Shown here in pieces: positions 62,623 to 64,000 of a DNA stretch of 64,000 nt. The notes under the pieces are model-generated. The model was not told the DNA's origin and made no database searches. It saw nothing but the letters and a program-made list of their open reading frames with translations. The stretch covers positions 2,813,902-2,877,901 of the forward strand of contig NC_087076.1 in NCBI RefSeq assembly GCF_026151205.1. The letters are read 5' to 3'. Every line of letters starts with the position of its first letter. Within the stretch, counting starts at the first letter, position 1. This stretch comes from Bolinopsis microptera (Eukaryota > Ctenophora > Tentaculata > Lobata > Bolinopsidae). A program made the translations under genes and the position numbers.

Positions 62623-63379
62623 TCAAATCATGAAAACTGTTTGCCATTGTTGTCATTTTATCAGCCTTCAATGGCAAATTTGAACCTCCAACAATAAATG
62701 ATAAATGGCGATGACCTCTCCCCGTATCAGCAGCCTGCCTGTAATAAGCAGAACTGAGGTTTATCTAGTAACAAGATGATGTGAAAGTGCTCGAGTCAGT
62801 TAAAATGTTGTGAAAAGAATTTAGTTGTTAGTGTCAGCAGTGATTTTATATTTTCCCGATTTTTTGTGGTTACAAGATCGTGTCATTTCTCTGTCCAATA
62901 CAAGTCGATAGTACATTTATTGAGTATTATGTATCGCGCTGGAAATATTTTAAACGGTAATAATGTAATATCCTGTCCAAACCCAAAATACATAACATGA
63001 AGACTTTTTACAAAATAGCTGCTAGAATAATGCATGCCAAATATTCCCTCTTACAATCACAAATTATAATGCCTTCCTATCAACGCCTCTAATTTGGTCA
63101 TTAATCAACCAGACTAGCGTTTTGGTGTGTACAAAAGCTACCAGCCAGTACATTCCTTGCCCCGCTAGTTGATTGTCAAAAAATCATACAGCTCAGAACA
63201 AACGGCCATTTACCACTAAGAGCATTATATGTTTTCATTTGTTTAAATTTTATGCTGTAAAATGTGCTAAAACTTTGATTATTTGTTTAATTGTTGATTA
63301 TTTGTTTAATTGTTGTAACTTGTATCAAAAGCATTTAATTAAGCTAACTAATCAAACATTTTAATTTAAACTATTTATT
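62623..63379. other. No gene seen
   Basis: AT-rich, with stops in all frames and a small duplication of ttgattatttgtttaat at about 63274-63315. Confidence 0.45.
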
Positions 63380-63560
63380 GGAGGACTTCGGCGCTTCGAC
63401 GCGCCGCGCAAACTAGAATTCTTGCTTGCAACGACAAGATCGTTGCATTGCTTTACCTGGGGACCTCAGGCTATTATGTTCATAAACAGAGATTCGGTGG
63501 AATGACAGGCTGAGCGCGACCCAGTAATGCTCTGCTTCGCAGAGCAACGATCTGGAAGGG
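63380..63560. repeat. Dispersed GC-rich repeat, copy B
   Basis: tttacctggggacctcaggc, tattatgttcataa and ggaatgacaggctgagcgc match copy A at 23520-23690. A local hairpin tgctctgcttcgcagagca sits at about 63518-63536. Confidence 0.65.
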
Positions 63561-63812
63561 TTGACATCGTCAATCAAAACTAATCACAACACCACAAATT
63601 TATTACATTTATTAAGATCATGAATATGATGTTTTAACATTGAAACGTTGATTAATTCCTTTCCTGATAAAACCATTTTTCTTTGTCGTATCAAACGGGA
63701 CGGGATCAAAACAAATTTACACAATTCAAGAATACGTCTAATAACAATTAGTACATAAATAAACATAATTAAAAATTCAATAGTCGCACGCTACATCGAG
63801 GAAATGTAAAAT

Positions 63813-63962
63813 CATGAGATGTGTTCATGTTATTTTTGCTATTTCTCTTCTGACGTGTTCTAAGGCTTATCACATGAGCAGCAAAAATTGCACTAACTAT
63901 GAGAGAATATTTAATTCCTGTGACCACGGGCTTTTTGGTCTAACTCTAAATAATTTGGTCTA
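63813..63962 (+). CDS. Short signal-peptide ORF, possibly a truncated secreted protein
   Basis: ATG at 63813 gives MRCVHVIFAISLLTCSKAYH, a typical signal peptide, then KNCTNYERIFNSCDHGLFG and a stop. It ends where ttggtctaac is repeated (63937-63946 and 63955-63964) and reverse-transcriptase sequence begins, so it may be a first exon interrupted by a retroelement. No family recognised. Confidence 0.35.
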
Positions 63963-64000
63963 ACGCAATCCTCAGTGGAGTTCCACAAGGCACCGTTCTT
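63962..64000 (+). mobile_element. Start of a non-LTR reverse-transcriptase fragment at the window edge
   Basis: The last 39 bases translate as NAILSGVPQGTVL, the conserved (S)GVPQGxxL motif of retroelement reverse transcriptases. The rest lies outside the window. Confidence 0.75.

Noticed and set aside
1-64000. CRISPR arrays, operons, bacterial promoters, rRNA or tRNA genes
   Set aside because: The DNA is clearly eukaryotic with spliced genes. Tandem repeats lack a repeat-spacer pattern, and I did not recognise any tRNA cloverleaf or rRNA segment by eye.

Overview
This is an intron-rich, AT-rich animal nuclear DNA window. Canonical GT-AG introns, metazoan gene families (Son of sevenless, the SAGA deubiquitinase, LDL-receptor class A repeats), many MITE-like inverted-repeat elements and non-LTR retrotransposon debris point to an invertebrate. 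A cnidarian or another early-branching marine animal is my guess, with low confidence in the exact clade.

Layout. 1-4.8 kb: minus-strand BZW/5MP translation regulator, lacking its C-terminus at the window edge. 4.8-15.8 kb: repeat territory dominated by a 6.9 kb composite element that holds two near-identical 2.83 kb palindromic units between two minisatellite blocks. 15.8-20.1 kb: minus-strand USP22-type deubiquitinase. 20.1-29 kb: intergenic DNA with GC-rich dispersed repeats, a decayed non-LTR retrotransposon and inverted-repeat elements. 29.05-41.1 kb: plus-strand Son of sevenless (DH-PH-REM-RasGEF-proline-rich tail), with an unrelated sushi-domain gene fragment antisense inside one intron. 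42.0-50.1 kb: minus-strand mitochondrial aspartate/glutamate carrier (aralar/citrin), rebuilt as a complete 652-residue frame. 51.8-60.8 kb: plus-strand kidney-type glutaminase homologue whose active site is largely lost; a gamma-glutamylamine cyclotransferase gene sits antisense in its largest intron. 61-64 kb: a diverged copy of the palindromic element, a broken LDLa-type secreted-protein gene, a short signal-peptide ORF and the start of another reverse transcriptase.

SOS and the carrier are convergent. The carrier and the glutaminase-like gene are divergent and may share a promoter region; both, with the nested cyclotransferase, belong to glutamate/gamma-glutamyl metabolism. I judge the most interesting observations to be the glutaminase pseudoenzyme, the array of duplicated splice donors in BZW, the decayed duplicate exon in the carrier, the awkward intron in the catalytic hairpin of SOS, the gene fragment nested in SOS, and the tandem palindromic element that carries a retroelement-domain remnant. 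Gene models were built by hand from splice signals, reading-frame continuity and remembered family sequences; no search was run.
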